Shown here: piece after piece, positions 1 through 11,300 of the stretch
Position numbering within the stretch: the stretch's first letter is position 1
How the letters are laid out: each line of letters opens with the position of its first letter
Origin: Salinirubrum litoreum
GTDB taxonomy: Archaea; Halobacteriota; Halobacteria; Halobacteriales; Haloferacaceae
Assembly (NCBI RefSeq): GCF_020567425.1
Contig: NZ_JAJCVJ010000003.1
Location: 1 to 64,000 of the forward strand
Direction of reading: 5' to 3'
DNA: 64,000 nucleotides
Made by a program: the position numbers and the translations under genes
Notes under the pieces: model-generated
Told to the model about the DNA's origin: nothing
The model's database searches: none
Seen by the model: the letters and a program-made list of their open reading frames with translations, nothing else

Positions 1-386
1 ACCGGGACGCTCCCGGTGTCGGCGGTGTCGCGGAAGGCGTACTCGGCGTCCGCCGAGGAGCCGTCGTCCGCGATCACGACCTCCTCACTGCCGGAGCCGA
101 GGACGGTCACGTCGGTGATCTGTGCGACACTGCTATCGCCGACCGCGAGGCCGATCTCGGCCGCGCCGACGCCGCCCTGTGCGTCGTCGACGACGACGGT
201 GAACGTCGTCTGCTGGCCGACGTCGATACTGTCCGTCGCCGGGTCGAGGCTGACGGTGGTCCCGCCGGCCGCGAGGGCGACGCCCGCCGTGGCGCTCGAG
301 GCCACGACGAGGGCGGCGACGAGGAGGACGGTCAGCCGTCCCGCTCGTGCTGTGATCGATGGTCGTTTCGTGTTGGTATCTTTCAT
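1..386 (-). CDS. Secreted cohesin-like domain protein, N-terminal part (runs off the left edge)
   Basis: The gene starts at the ATG complementary to 384-386 and stays open to position 1, so the C-terminus lies outside the window. The N-terminus has a Lys/Arg-containing n-region, a hydrophobic stretch at about residues 18-38 and an Ala-rich cleavage region, so the product is exported. From about residue 42 comes a beta-sandwich segment with the patterns GGVGAAEIG, ITDVTVL and TADTGSV. These match both cohesin-like modules of the next gene, so this is a tandem paralogue. Cohesin domains bind dockerin domains; that fold assignment is inferred from the pattern. The 3' neighbour cannot be seen. 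Confidence 0.75.
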   Translation of the reverse strand, partial: MKDTNTKRPSITARAGRLTVLLVAALVVASSATAGVALAAGGTTVSLDPATDSIDVGQQTTFTVVVDDAQGGVGAAEIGLAVGDSSVAQITDVTVLGSGSEEVVIADDGSSADAEYAFRDTADTGSVP

Positions 387-437
387 GTTGTCGTTGTGAG
401 TGTCCGTAAGAGACGAAATACTGAGTCGGGGAGGTAG

Positions 438-2210
438 TTATGCGGCCCCTGTGAGTTCGGTGAACAGTGCCTGTGCGTCGCCGACGTCGACGCTCCCGTC
501 GCCGTTGAAGTCGAACGCGTCGACGTTCGTCGTGACCGCGTCGGCGTCCCGGTTGCTGAACAGCGACTGCGCGTCGCCGGTGTTCAGGTTCCCGTCGCCG
601 TTGACGTCCTCGTAGAGGCCGTCACCGTCCGGGTCGCCGGGCAGGTCCTGCGCGTCGTTGACCGCCGGCGGGGTCACCTCGACGGTACCGCCGGCACTGT
701 CGGAGGCGGTCTCGACCGTGTACCCCCGCTCGCCGAAGGCGGCGTCCGCCGGGACGTCGACCTCGAAGGTCACCTGCGTCTGGCCGTTCGCGGCCACGGT
801 CACCTGCTGACTGTCGACCGTCTCGGCGGTGCCGTCGTCGTCGAGGTCGAACTGCAGGTCGACCGTCTGGGTGCTCTCGACCGCCCCGTCACTGCTGATC
901 GTCGCCGTGACGGTGGTGGTACTCCCGACGGCCGCCTTCGCCGGAGCGCTCGTGCCGTCCACGACGAACTGCACGGGCTGGACCTCCAGGCTCGCGCCGG
1001 TCGTACCGGTCACCTCGTAGGGGACACCTTGCTCGTCGAAGACGAGCACGTCCTCGTTGCCGTCTGCCGCACCGATAGAGAGGCCGGCGGTGCCCTCGCC
1101 GGCACCCTCGACGGTCACGGTCGCGACGGTGACGGGCCCGGTCTGAGCCGTGTCCGCACCGAAGTACTCGAACTCGGCAGTCGAGTCAGCGATCGTGACG
1201 TCCTCCGAGTTCGCCCCATTCAGGACGGTCACGTCGGTGATCGTCGCGATGGAACTGTCGTCGACAGAGACGGCGATATCGGCGGCGCCGACGCCGCCGG
1301 CCGCGCTGTCGACGACGACGTCGTATGTCCGCTCGGCCCCGACTGTGGCGGTCTGCTCGCCGGGCTTGAGACTGACCGTCGTCTCCTTCGCTTCGGGCGG
1401 CTGGACCGTGACGCTGGTCGACTGTATCGCCGTCTCGCCGAACGAGTCGGTGACCGTCAGCGCGAACTCGAGCGTCGTCTCGCTGTCCACGTCCGGCGCG
1501 GTGAACGTCGGCTGGACGGCCGTGGCGTCACTCAGCGTGACGTCCGGGCCGCCGGTCTGACTCCACTGATAACTCAGCGAGTCGCCCTGGTCCGGGTCGT
1601 TCGACGCGGAGGCGTCGAGCGTCACCGTCTCGCCTTCGGTGACCGTCTCGGGATCGGCGTCCGCGACCGCCACCGGCTGGGTGTTCACCGTCAGCGTCGC
1701 GCTCCCGACACTGTCGAGCGTGTAGCCGGCACCGTTCTCGTCGAAGACGACGAGGTTGCCGGTCTGGGCGTTCTCGACGATCTCGATATCCGTCGTCCCG
1801 GCCGACGCGGCCTGGAGTGTCACCTCGAGAACGGTGACGCTCCCGGTGTCCGGGCTGTCCGCGAACGCGTACTTCACGTCCGCCGACCCGCCGCCGCCAG
1901 CGACGTCGTTGTCCGTGCTGCCGGGTTCGTTCAAGACGGTCACGTCGGTGATCGCCGCGACTCCCGGATCGCTACTCGTCACCCCGAGTTCGGCGGCACC
2001 GACGCCGCCGTCGGCGCTCGCTACTGCGATCTCGACGGTCGTCGTCTCACCGGGTTCGATCGTGTTGTCGTCGTCGGTGACCGATACTGTCAGGTCTGTC
2101 GTCGTCGCTGCCCCGGCGAAGCCGGCGAAGCCGACGGTCGCCGAGAGGGCGACCACGGTCACCAGCAGCAGGGTCAGCGCCTTCCGGTTGGATGGTGTGG
2201 TTGAGTTCAT
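438..2210 (-). CDS. Secreted protein with two cohesin-like modules, a PKD domain and a C-terminal dockerin
   Basis: 590 residues. A signal peptide spans about 1-36. Two related cohesin-like modules lie at about 40-175 and 275-410, sharing GGVGAA, ITDVTVLN and VFDE...GVPY/GAGY patterns. A PKD domain sits between them (about 178-268, with TLDASAS and FTAPDVDSETTL). A CARDB-like beta-sandwich covers about 412-515. The C-terminus (about 525-590) is a dockerin: two DxNxDGxxxxxD calcium loops (DVNGDGNLNTGD and DFNGDGSVDVGD), each followed by a short helix (AQSLF, AQALF). Having both cohesin-like and dockerin modules makes it a possible scaffold that binds partners while docking elsewhere. Its orientation matches the flanking modular genes, but 51 and 132 nt gaps without clear TATA boxes leave operon structure open. 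Confidence 0.85.
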   Translation of the reverse strand: MNSTTPSNRKALTLLLVTVVALSATVGFAGFAGAATTTDLTVSVTDDDNTIEPGETTTVEIAVASADGGVGAAELGVTSSDPGVAAITDVTVLNEPGSTDNDVAGGGGSADVKYAFADSPDTGSVTVLEVTLQAASAGTTDIEIVENAQTGNLVVFDENGAGYTLDSVGSATLTVNTQPVAVADADPETVTEGETVTLDASASNDPDQGDSLSYQWSQTGGPDVTLSDATAVQPTFTAPDVDSETTLEFALTVTDSFGETAIQSTSVTVQPPEAKETTVSLKPGEQTATVGAERTYDVVVDSAAGGVGAADIAVSVDDSSIATITDVTVLNGANSEDVTIADSTAEFEYFGADTAQTGPVTVATVTVEGAGEGTAGLSIGAADGNEDVLVFDEQGVPYEVTGTTGASLEVQPVQFVVDGTSAPAKAAVGSTTTVTATISSDGAVESTQTVDLQFDLDDDGTAETVDSQQVTVAANGQTQVTFEVDVPADAAFGERGYTVETASDSAGGTVEVTPPAVNDAQDLPGDPDGDGLYEDVNGDGNLNTGDAQSLFSNRDADAVTTNVDAFDFNGDGSVDVGDAQALFTELTGAA

Positions 2211-2342
2211 CTGTGTTCCGTCGTCGTGCGTCGGTCGGTGTCGTGTCGTGCGTGTGTCGGTCGGGTAGTGGGGTGGTCCGGTCCGAGTGGGGGACTGTCC
2301 CTCCAGAGAGTCGCGTGGACCGGCGGGGAGAGCGGTGGCTGA

Positions 2343-5117
2343 TCAGGCCTCCGTCCCGTCGCTGTCGCCAGCCTCGACGCCGTTGGCGAACAGCGCCTGT
2401 GCGTCGCCGACGTTCACGTCACCGTCGCCGTTGTAGTCGAACGCGTCGACGTTGTTCACGACGACCGGATCGTCCGCGTTGGCGAAGATCGCCTGTGCGT
2501 CGCCGACGTTGACGTCGCCGTCGCCGTTGACGTCCTCGTAGAGGCCGTCACCGTCCGGGTCCGTCGGGGCGTTCTCGAAGTCGCCGATGACCCCGGGACC
2601 GTCGTCGGCGGTGTCGATCTGCTCGACCTTCACGGCCGAGAGCTTCGCGTTGTCGTTGATCGCCGCGAAGTCGACGTTGAGCGTGCCGTCGGTCACCTCG
2701 ACCGTGTAGGTCTTGTCGGTGGCCGTCAGCGGGCCGACCTCGGAGAAGATGTCGTACTCCGTGAGCACCTCCTCGCCCTCGACGGTCACGGTGAACAGCC
2801 GGTCGTTCTCGTTCGTCCCGTCGACCGGCGGCGTCGTGGAGTCGGGTGAGTCGCTCCCGGAGACCCCCTGGTAGATCTCCGCGAACTTGAGGGTCACCTC
2901 GTAGGTGCCGTCCTCGACGTCGAGCGCGAGGTTCGGCGCCACGTTCCCGTCCGAGCCACCGTACCGTTCGGTCTGGTACAGCGTGTCGTCCTCGGTGTTC
3001 GCGATCGACTGACTGACCGAGTACGTGGAGCCGCTCGCGAGAGCGGTCGCGTCGGCACCGGCCTGGTAGGTCGTGCCGTCGGCGGCAGTGTACGACGAGC
3101 CGCCGGCGTTGGCCGCGAACACGACCTCGCCGTCCTGGTCGGGTTCGTCGACGTACACCGCGAACTCCTCGCTCGCGGTGGCCTGGCCGTCGTCTGCGGT
3201 GACGGTCACGGTGTAGGTCCCGACGGCGTCGGCACCGGGCGCGATCGTCAGCGTGCCGTCCGCGTTGGCCATGACGAAACTCGGCCCGGAGGCCGAGTAG
3301 GTCAGGTCGTCGCCGTCGGCGTCAGAGGCGGGCACGTCGACCGAGAGCGACTCGCCCTCGGTGACGCCCTGATCGGTGATGCTGTCGACCGTCGGCGCAC
3401 TGTTCCCCGCGTCGGGATCGAGTTCGAGGACGACCACGTTCGACGACAGTCCCGCACCGTCGCCGTCCTCCACGGCGGCCACGAAGTAGTTAAGACCGCC
3501 GACGTCGGTCGAGTCGGTCAGCGTGACCGGGATCGTCGCCTCGCCGTTCGAGTCGAGCGTCGCCGAGTAGTACTCGACGTTCTCGGCCTTGTTGGCCTCG
3601 AAGTCCTCGATCTCGTAGCCGGGCGTCCCGTCGTAGTCGGGGACGTTGCTCAGTTCGAGTTCGCCCTCGACCCGCACGAGCGTCACGTCCGCGTTCGCGG
3701 GCCCGGAGACGGTGATCGTCTGGGCCGCCTCCGTCACCGTCGCGGCGCCGTGGTAGCCGTCGAGCGCGGTCCCGTCCAGCGAGACGCCCTCCGCACCGAT
3801 GCTCGGCGCGGCCGGGACGTCACTGTCGGCGACGGCCTGGGCACCGCCCTGGCTCCCGTCGCCGATCGCCTGCGTCGTCTGGGTCGTGCCGTCGGCGTAG
3901 CCGACGTCGACCGTCGCTCGCGCGAGTTCGAGGCCGGAGACCGGGCCGGCCTCCTGCGACGAGACCGTCGCGCCCTTGATACTCGTCGGGTCGTTGTCCG
4001 CCGAGAAGGCGACCGTCTCGCCGGGGTCGAAGTCGGTGAACTCGATCGTGAGCACGTCGTAGCCGTCGGAGCCGTCCTGCCCGTTGTGCGGTTGGCTGAA
4101 CACGTCGCCGTCGGCCGTGGAGACGACGCCGACGCCGTCACCAGACTGGCTGTCGATGGTCAGACCCTTCGCGGCCTGGTCGCCGGCCGTCCCGTCTGGG
4201 TCGAACACCATGTCGGGCAGGGTCGTCGTGCTCAGGTCGATCGTCACCGACTCGATGTTCTGGTCGCCGGTGTTCGTCACCTGGAAGGACCCGCCACCGT
4301 AGGTGCTCGCCTCGAGGCCGCTGTTGGGAGTGATCGCCACCTCGGCGCTCTTCGCACCGGTCGAGGTGGGCTGGACGGTCACGCTGACCGAGTCGGTCGC
4401 GGTCGCGCCGTCGTCGTCGGTCACCTGGACCTCGAAGGTGAGCGTCTCCTCGCTCGTCAGGTCCGGTGCGGTGAACGTCGGCTGTGCGGCCGAGGCGTCC
4501 GAGAGACTGACCGACGTGCCGCCGGTCTGCGTCCACGAGTAACTCGCGATCGAGCCGTCGGCGTCACTCGAACCGGTGGCGTCGAGCGTCACCGTGTCGC
4601 CGGCCTGCACCGTCTGATCGGCACCGGCGTCGGCCGTCGGCGCAGTGTTCTGTGCCTCGACGGTGATCGTCAGGTCGTCGGTGTCGGTGACGCGCGTGCT
4701 TTCGCTGTCGATCCCCGACCCCTCGCCGGCGACGGTGTAGTCGCCACCGGCTGCGTCACTCGGCACCTGGACCGTGTAGGTGATCGTGTAACTCCCACCC
4801 AGCGAGACCCACTGAGTCTCGGATGGTTTGTACGTCACACCGTCAGGGCTCTCCTGACTCGTCACTGTCCACCCTGACGGGAGGTCGACGTCGATCGCCG
4901 GGCCGTTGACGTCGTCGGCGGCGTTGACCGTCGCCTCGACGGTGAACGTCTCGCCGGGTGCGACTGTCGTGTCACCGCTCTGCACTGTCTGTGTGAACGA
5001 TACCGCTTGGGTCTGTGCGCTGGCTACCCCGACCGGTCCGAGGACCGAGGTAACCATGAGCACCGCGACGAGCGATGCCAGGAGCCGTCTACTGTTGGTA
5101 CTGTTGTTTTCTGTCAT
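2343..5117 (-). CDS. Secreted modular protein: PKD, Ig-like, malectin and C-terminal dockerin
   Basis: 924 residues from the ATG at 5115-5117; an ATG five codons upstream (5132) is possible, but the shorter start gives a standard signal peptide (about 1-35, ending VASA). Domains in order: a CARDB/NEW3-like N-terminal sandwich (about 40-150), PKD (155-245), an unclassified region of about 290 residues (250-550) shared with the 2292-residue neighbour, a cadherin/Ig-like domain (560-655, YTVTVTADDG), a malectin domain (665-845, ANAGGSSY, YQTERYG, LKFAEIY) and a dockerin (865-924) with loops DVNGDGDVNVGD and DYNGDGDVNVGD. Malectin domains bind carbohydrate, so this is probably a cell-surface sugar-binding component that docks to a cohesin partner such as the adjacent products. 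No enzyme domain is recognisable. Confidence 0.85.
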   Translation of the reverse strand: MTENNSTNSRRLLASLVAVLMVTSVLGPVGVASAQTQAVSFTQTVQSGDTTVAPGETFTVEATVNAADDVNGPAIDVDLPSGWTVTSQESPDGVTYKPSETQWVSLGGSYTITYTVQVPSDAAGGDYTVAGEGSGIDSESTRVTDTDDLTITVEAQNTAPTADAGADQTVQAGDTVTLDATGSSDADGSIASYSWTQTGGTSVSLSDASAAQPTFTAPDLTSEETLTFEVQVTDDDGATATDSVSVTVQPTSTGAKSAEVAITPNSGLEASTYGGGSFQVTNTGDQNIESVTIDLSTTTLPDMVFDPDGTAGDQAAKGLTIDSQSGDGVGVVSTADGDVFSQPHNGQDGSDGYDVLTIEFTDFDPGETVAFSADNDPTSIKGATVSSQEAGPVSGLELARATVDVGYADGTTQTTQAIGDGSQGGAQAVADSDVPAAPSIGAEGVSLDGTALDGYHGAATVTEAAQTITVSGPANADVTLVRVEGELELSNVPDYDGTPGYEIEDFEANKAENVEYYSATLDSNGEATIPVTLTDSTDVGGLNYFVAAVEDGDGAGLSSNVVVLELDPDAGNSAPTVDSITDQGVTEGESLSVDVPASDADGDDLTYSASGPSFVMANADGTLTIAPGADAVGTYTVTVTADDGQATASEEFAVYVDEPDQDGEVVFAANAGGSSYTAADGTTYQAGADATALASGSTYSVSQSIANTEDDTLYQTERYGGSDGNVAPNLALDVEDGTYEVTLKFAEIYQGVSGSDSPDSTTPPVDGTNENDRLFTVTVEGEEVLTEYDIFSEVGPLTATDKTYTVEVTDGTLNVDFAAINDNAKLSAVKVEQIDTADDGPGVIGDFENAPTDPDGDGLYEDVNGDGDVNVGDAQAIFANADDPVVVNNVDAFDYNGDGDVNVGDAQALFANGVEAGDSDGTEA

Positions 5118-5299
5118 TGATCGATGGTACATTGCTCCGACCGCGCCGGAGCAGCCGTGGTTGCCGTGTCGTCGCTACTCCCGCCGTTACGGGCGGTCAC
5201 GTCGCCAGTCCGCGTCGCCCACACCGTCCTCGGGCAGGTCGTCGACCGACCGGCGTCCCCCGACGGGGACCGGGTCGGGCCGTCATCAGCGGTGGGTGC

Positions 5300-5339
5300 G
5301 ATCGACTGCAGGCCGCCGAAACGGGCGGCAGTGTCGATC
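5300..5339 (-). terminator. Hairpin just downstream of the 2292-residue gene
   Basis: Outer arms GATCGAC (5300-5306) and GTCGATC (5333-5339) flank a strong inner stem GCCGCC (5312-5317) / GGCGGC (5324-5329) with a 6-nt loop. It begins 22 nt after the stop codon of the upstream minus-strand gene. No long T-tract follows, so its role as a terminator is inferred from position only. Confidence 0.35.
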
Positions 5340-5360
5340 GTATCCGGGTGAGATCGCATG

Positions 5361-8300
5361 TTAGCTCGACCCCCCGCTCGACGTTTCGACGATCTCGATC
5401 GCGTTGACCTGCGGGTTCTCGATCGCACCCGGCGTGAAGGTAATCGTGACCGTCCCGTCGCCGTTCTCGGTGACGGTGAACGCCTTCACCGTCCCCGTGG
5501 CGTGGCCGACGTCCTGGACCGGGTCGTACTCGGTCAGGACCTGCTGGCCCTCGACGTCGACGTTGTACTGACGGGTACCCTCGGTGTTCGTACACGGACA
5601 CTGGCTGCCGAGGTAGAGCCGAACCTCCACTTCGGCACCCGAGGAGACGTCGAACTCCCAGGTCATCCCGCCGTACCGTTCGGCGTCGTAGACCCCGGGC
5701 GGCGTACTCGACGGGACCGCACTGCCGGCCGTCACGTCGTCGCCGCCGTCGTAGTTCCCGGTGCTCTCTCCGGTGACCGAGACGAGCGGACCGTCGGTGC
5801 TCGTCCCCGCGATGCCGGTCCAGTCGGGACCGCCGTCGGTGGCAGACAGCGTCGTGCTCTCGCCCACGTTCACGCGGGCGAGTACCGTGCCGTCGGTGGT
5901 CGCCGTCGCGGTGTCGACCGTCAGTTGGAAGCTCTCGGTGCTGGTCGCGGCGCCGTCGTCGGCCGTCACTTCGACCGTGTACGTGCCCGCGTCACCCGAA
6001 CCGGGGTCGATACTGATCTCGCCGCTGTCGAGTGTCACGAAGGCCGGCGACTGGCTCAGCGACAGCGACACGGTGTCGCCGTCGGGGTCGGAGGCGCTCA
6101 CCGGCACGACGACGTTCTCGCCGGTCACGACCGTCTGGTCGGACAGCGCGTCGATCGACGGTGCCGTGTTCGTGTCTGTCTCGACTTCGAGGACGACCGT
6201 CTGTGAGACCGCGCCGGTCGCGCCCGAACCGTCCTGCACGGCCGCCTGGACGTAGTTCAGGTTCGACTCGCTGAGACTCACGTCGACCGTGGCCTCGCCG
6301 TTCGAGTCGAGTGTGACCGTCTGCGTGTTCACCGCCTCGGCGTTGTCCGCCTCGAAGGCGTCCACGTCGTAGCCGTCAGACGGCGGCGCGCTCGCCTCGA
6401 CGGTCAGCACTTCGACCGTCGCGTCGGCAGGCCCGCTCAGCGTGAGCGTCTGACTCGCACTGGAGACCGTCGCGGCGCCGTGGTTCGGGAAGTCGGTCGA
6501 CTGGAGCGTGACGCCGTCGACGCCCAGCGTCGGCGCGGCGGGTGCGTCACTGGTGACGCTCGACTGTGAACCGCCAGCGCTCCCGTCCGTGAACAGGTCG
6601 TTCGAGACCGTCGCGCTCGACGACTGGACGGTCACGGCCGACCCCGAGAGTTCCAGCCCCGAGACCGATCCCTCGCCGCCGGTCGTCTCGACGCCCTTGA
6701 TCGTCGTCGGGTCGATGTCGACCGAGAACGCGACCGTCTCGCCGGGGTCGAAGTCGTCGAACTCGACCGTCAGCGCCTTGTAGCCGTCGTCGCCGTTCTG
6801 GCCGTTCTGCGGCTGGCTGAACACGTCTGCGTCGGCCGTCGAGACCACGCCGGCGCCGTCACCCGACTCGCTGTCGATCTCCAGTCCTTTCGCGCCGGAG
6901 TCACCGGCGGTCCCCTGCGGGTCGAACACCGCGTCGGGGATGAGGCTCTCACTCAGGTCGATGGTGACCGACGAGATGGGCTCGTCACCGGTGTTCGTCA
7001 CCTCGAAGGAGCCACTGTTGAACGTGCTCGCGTCGATGTTACTGCTCCCCGAGTTGACCGTCACGTCGGCACTCGTCGCGCCGGCCGGGCCACCGTCGCT
7101 CGCCTCGACGATCTTGAACGCGCTGAGCTTCGCGAAGTCCTGGGAGGCGGGCATGTCGATGTTCAGCGTGCCGTCGGTCACCTCGACCGTGACCGTCTCG
7201 TCGACCGCCGTCAGGCCGCCAGCCTCGGCGTAGATGTCGTAGTCCGTCAGGACCTGTTGTCCCTCGATCGAGACGTCGAACACGCGGTCGCCGACCTCGC
7301 CGTCGCCGCCGCCGTCGTCGTCGCCGCTCCCATCCGTCTCCGAGGTGTGGTAGATCTCGGCGAACTTCAGCGTCACTTCGTAGGTCCCGTCCTCGACGGG
7401 AACGCTGTACGTCAGCGGATCGCCGTACCGTTCGGTCTGGTAGAGGGGATCGTCGTCCGTGTCTGCGATCTCCAGGGTCGTCTCCGTGGTGCCCTGCGAG
7501 TTACCGAACGAACCGTCGAAGTTCGAGTCGGCGACGTAGGTCGTCCCGTCGCTGGCGGTGTAGTCGGAGCCGCCGGCGTTGACCGCTGCGACCACGGTGC
7601 CGCCGGTCGCCGCCTCGACGGTGAGCTGGAACGACTCGGTGGTCGCGTCCGTCCCGTCGTCTGCGGTCACCTCGACCGTGTACGTCCCTGCATCACCCGA
7701 CTGCGGAGCGACGTCGAGGCTGCCGGTGCCGTCGCCGTCGTCCGTCAGCGTGACGAACGCGGGACCGCTCGTCTTCGACAGCGTCAGCGCGTCGCCGTCC
7801 GCGTCGGAGGCGCTCACGCCGACCGTCGCCGACTCCCCTTCGGTCACCGTCTGATCCGCGATCGACTGGACTGTCGGGGCGGTGTTGCCGCCGCCGTCAC
7901 CGACCGTCGCGCCGGTCGACCAGATGTCGATCAGGCTCTGGATCTCGGTGAGGCTGATCGTCTCGCCGCCGGTGTCGGGCACCTCGCTCCCGCTACTCCA
8001 GTAGTCGATCGCGGTCTGGATCTCCTGCAGATCGATCTGGTCCTCGGGGGCGTTGTTGTCCGCGATCGCCTCCGCGACCGTCAGATCGCCGGTCGTGCCG
8101 TCGACAGCCACGACCTCGATCGCCGAGATCTTCGGGTTCTCCTGCTCGTGCAGGAACTCGACGTCGATCGAGCCGTCCGAGGGCGTCACCTCGTACGACT
8201 CCACGACGCCGACGTCGTGACCGTACTGATCGTAGATGTTGTAGTCGTTCAGCTTCGTCTCGCCCTCGACGACCACGTCGAACGTGCGCGGTCCTTGGGC

Positions 8301-11300
8301 GTCGACGTTCGAGGAGTCCAGGAAGATCTCCGCGAAGTAGAGCCGGACCTCGTAGGTCTGCCCGCTCTGGATCTGATCGGAGAACGTCCACTGCATCTCG
8401 GTGTCGTCCGCAGTCGACCCGTCGGTGTCCGCATCGAACCGCTCGGTCTGGAACACCGACGCGGGCGTGCTCGACGGCACCGAACTGTCGAGCGTGACGG
8501 TGTCGGTCGTCGAGTAGGTAGAGAGGCCGTTGTCGCCGTCTGCGTTCACGTACTGCGACGGGCTAGCCTCGGTGTCGGCGCTCCAGGCGGGGCCGTCGTC
8601 GGTCGCCGCGACCTCCTGCCCGCCGGCGTTCACGCGGTACACCACCTCGCCGTCCGCAGGCGTGGTGTCCTGCACGGTGACGCTCACCGTGTCGGTGTCG
8701 GTCGCGCTCCCGTCGGAGACACTGACCTCGAAGGTGAGCGTCGTCTCGCTGTCCACGTCGGGCGCGGTGAACGTCGGCTGTGCGGCCGAGGCGTCACTCA
8801 GCGTGACGTCCGGACCGCCCGTCTGCGTCCACGAGTAGGTCAGCGAGTCGCCGGACGAGCCCGAGGCGTCGAGTGTCACCGTCGCCCCTTCGTCGACCGT
8901 CTGGTCGTCGCCGGCGTCGGCGACGACGCTCCCCTCGGCGTACTGCACCGAGAGCTGGTCCCACGTCGCGGAGAACGTCGAGGACGCGAAGTTGGACGTG
9001 CTGATGACACCGATCGCGAGACCCTGGTCGCTGTCGGTGAACCAGGCGGCCGGTGCCGCCGCCGTCCCGACTGTCTGCTCCGTGCCGCCGTCGACGGTGT
9101 ACGTGGCCGTGACCGCGTACTCGTCGACGCCGTTGTCGGGCGCCGGGTCGGTCGTCGGGTCGACCGTGAGGTAGAGGTCGGTCGCCGTGTTCGAGCCGGT
9201 GACGCTCGAATCACTCACCGTCGCGACGTCGGTGAACGTTCCACCGTTCTCGGTCGCCAACTGGACGCCGCCGCTCCCCCCGGCGGCCGAGACGACGAAC
9301 TTGAGGTAGTTGTCCTGATCGCCCGTCCCGACGAACATCCCGGCGGACTGGGCCGACTCGGGGTCCCCGGGGAACCCGGCGACGGTCGTGTGGACAGTGA
9401 ACGGCTGGGAGACGTCGCTCGTGTCCGCGCCGAACTGGAACGCGTACTGCTGGTCGTTCTGATCCTGATAGGCGTCACCCTGCGGGACCTCGTCGACGCT
9501 CAGGAGGTTCGCCTGTCCGCCCGCGAAGACGTTGTCCGGGTTGTAGAGATCAGAGTAGGGGTCCTGTCCGTTACTCATCAGGCCGGTGAAGCCGAGTCCG
9601 TCCGTCCCACCCGACGTCGCCGGGATCGTGTTGTCGAACGTGTCGGTCGAGCTGAAGTCCAGGGTCACGGGCAGTTCCGTAGTCTGCCCGTTGTCCGGGT
9701 CGAGCGCGAACGGGTCCTCGCTGTCGGAGAGTCCGTCGTTGTCGTCGTCGTCGTCCAACTCGTCCGGGTTGCCGTCGTCGTCGTAGTCGTCCGGAACCGA
9801 CGCGGCGGAACACGGATCCGTGCCGACCGCCTGCTCGTCGCCGTTGGTGTAGCCGTCGCCGTCGGCGTCAGCCGTGGGGTCGCTCAGGTCACACTGCGTG
9901 TCCCCGCCACCGTCGTAGTCGGCGGGTTCGAACACCTGGATCGCGTTGTCCGTCCGCTCGGCGGACCAGACCGTCCCGGGGAACGGGTCGTCGTCGCCCT
10001 GGGTGGTCACGTCGAGCGTGCCGCCGCTGGACAGGAGCGGGGTCGGACTCTCGCTGACGTCGTCGCCCTGGGCGTTGAGTTCGATGCGGTAGATGTTCCC
10101 GTCGAAACTGGAGGTCAGCAGGTCACCCTGCATCGCCCCGCCGAAGTTCGACGCGGTGTACTCGGTCAGGCCGTTCGTCGACGCGCCGAAGGTCGCGAGC
10201 GCGCCGTCCTCCTGTCCGGGCACGAGGTAGTCACACTCGCCCGTGCCGTCGTAGCCGTCGTAGACCGCACCCGGGATGTAGTCAGGGTTCCCCCGGACCG
10301 GGTTCGGGTGACCCGCGTAGTACCCCTCCCCGGAGATGTAGTGGAGGTTGTCGCTGTAGGTCGTCCCGCTGTCCTGGCTGGCGACTTCACACGTCGCCGT
10401 CGGTGGGCCGCCGAGGCCGCCGTTCGGGCCGTTGTCCACGCTGTAGAGCTGCCCGTCCTCGGTCAGGTGGACGTCGTACGGGTTCCGGAAGCCGGGCGCG
10501 TACACCTGCACCGGACTGTCCTGTTCGAGCACGGCCATGTTGTCGCCGTCGAGGCCGCCGAACGGCCCGTCGGTCGACGTCTGACCGGGCGCAAGCGTCG
10601 GCAGGTCGTACTTGTACGGGACGTCGGTGTTGGCCGCGTCCTTCTCGGACATCGACTCGATCTCGGACAGGTCGATCGAGAGGATCGCACCCGAGTAGGC
10701 GTACTCGGGGATGTTCGAGAAGAAGTTCGAGGGCGTCCCCATGTTCGTGTGGCCACCCTCCGCGAGGTACAGGACGCCGTTCTGCTCGTCGAGTGCCAGC
10801 CCGTTCGGCGCGTGGTTCTCCTCCGAGCGCGGGAGCCCGCGCACCAGCATCGTGTGGTCCCACCCCGAGTCCGTCTCCGTCAACTTGGAGATGACACCCG
10901 AGTTCGTGTCGAGACTCTCGGACGGCGGATCGGTGTTGCCCGTCGCGATCCGCCAGTCACTCGACGACACGTACAGAACCGGCTGGCTCGCCGTCCCGGT
11001 GACCGTGATCCCGGTCACCTGTCGGATCTGTTGTGAGTTGTAGTCGCCGTCGTCGTTGTGGTTCGGGATGTCGTTCTTGATCGTGGTGATCGTCTCTGCG
11101 GACGTCGCAGCGTAGTCGTTCTCGGCGGTCCGCTCGACCTCGAAGGCGTAGATCGTCCCGTCCTGCTGGGAGACGTACAGTCGCCCGTCGGGACCGAACT
11201 GCAGCGAGGTCGGGTTGTTGATGCTACTCACGCTGACGCCCGAGAGGTCGAGTTGGCTGCTGCCGAACCCGACCGGGACGTCGCTCACGCCTTCACCGGA

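Noticed and set aside
1029-2204. Plus-strand open frame of 391 codons opposite the cohesin/dockerin gene
   Set aside because: Its Arg/Gly/Val-rich composition has no domain pattern, while the minus strand encodes a signal peptide, cohesin-like modules, PKD and a dockerin in order.
7257-11036. Plus-strand open frame of 1259 codons opposite the giant surface-protein gene
   Set aside because: Antisense shadow of the Asp/Thr/Gly-rich repeats; Arg/Val/Gly-rich translation with no motifs.
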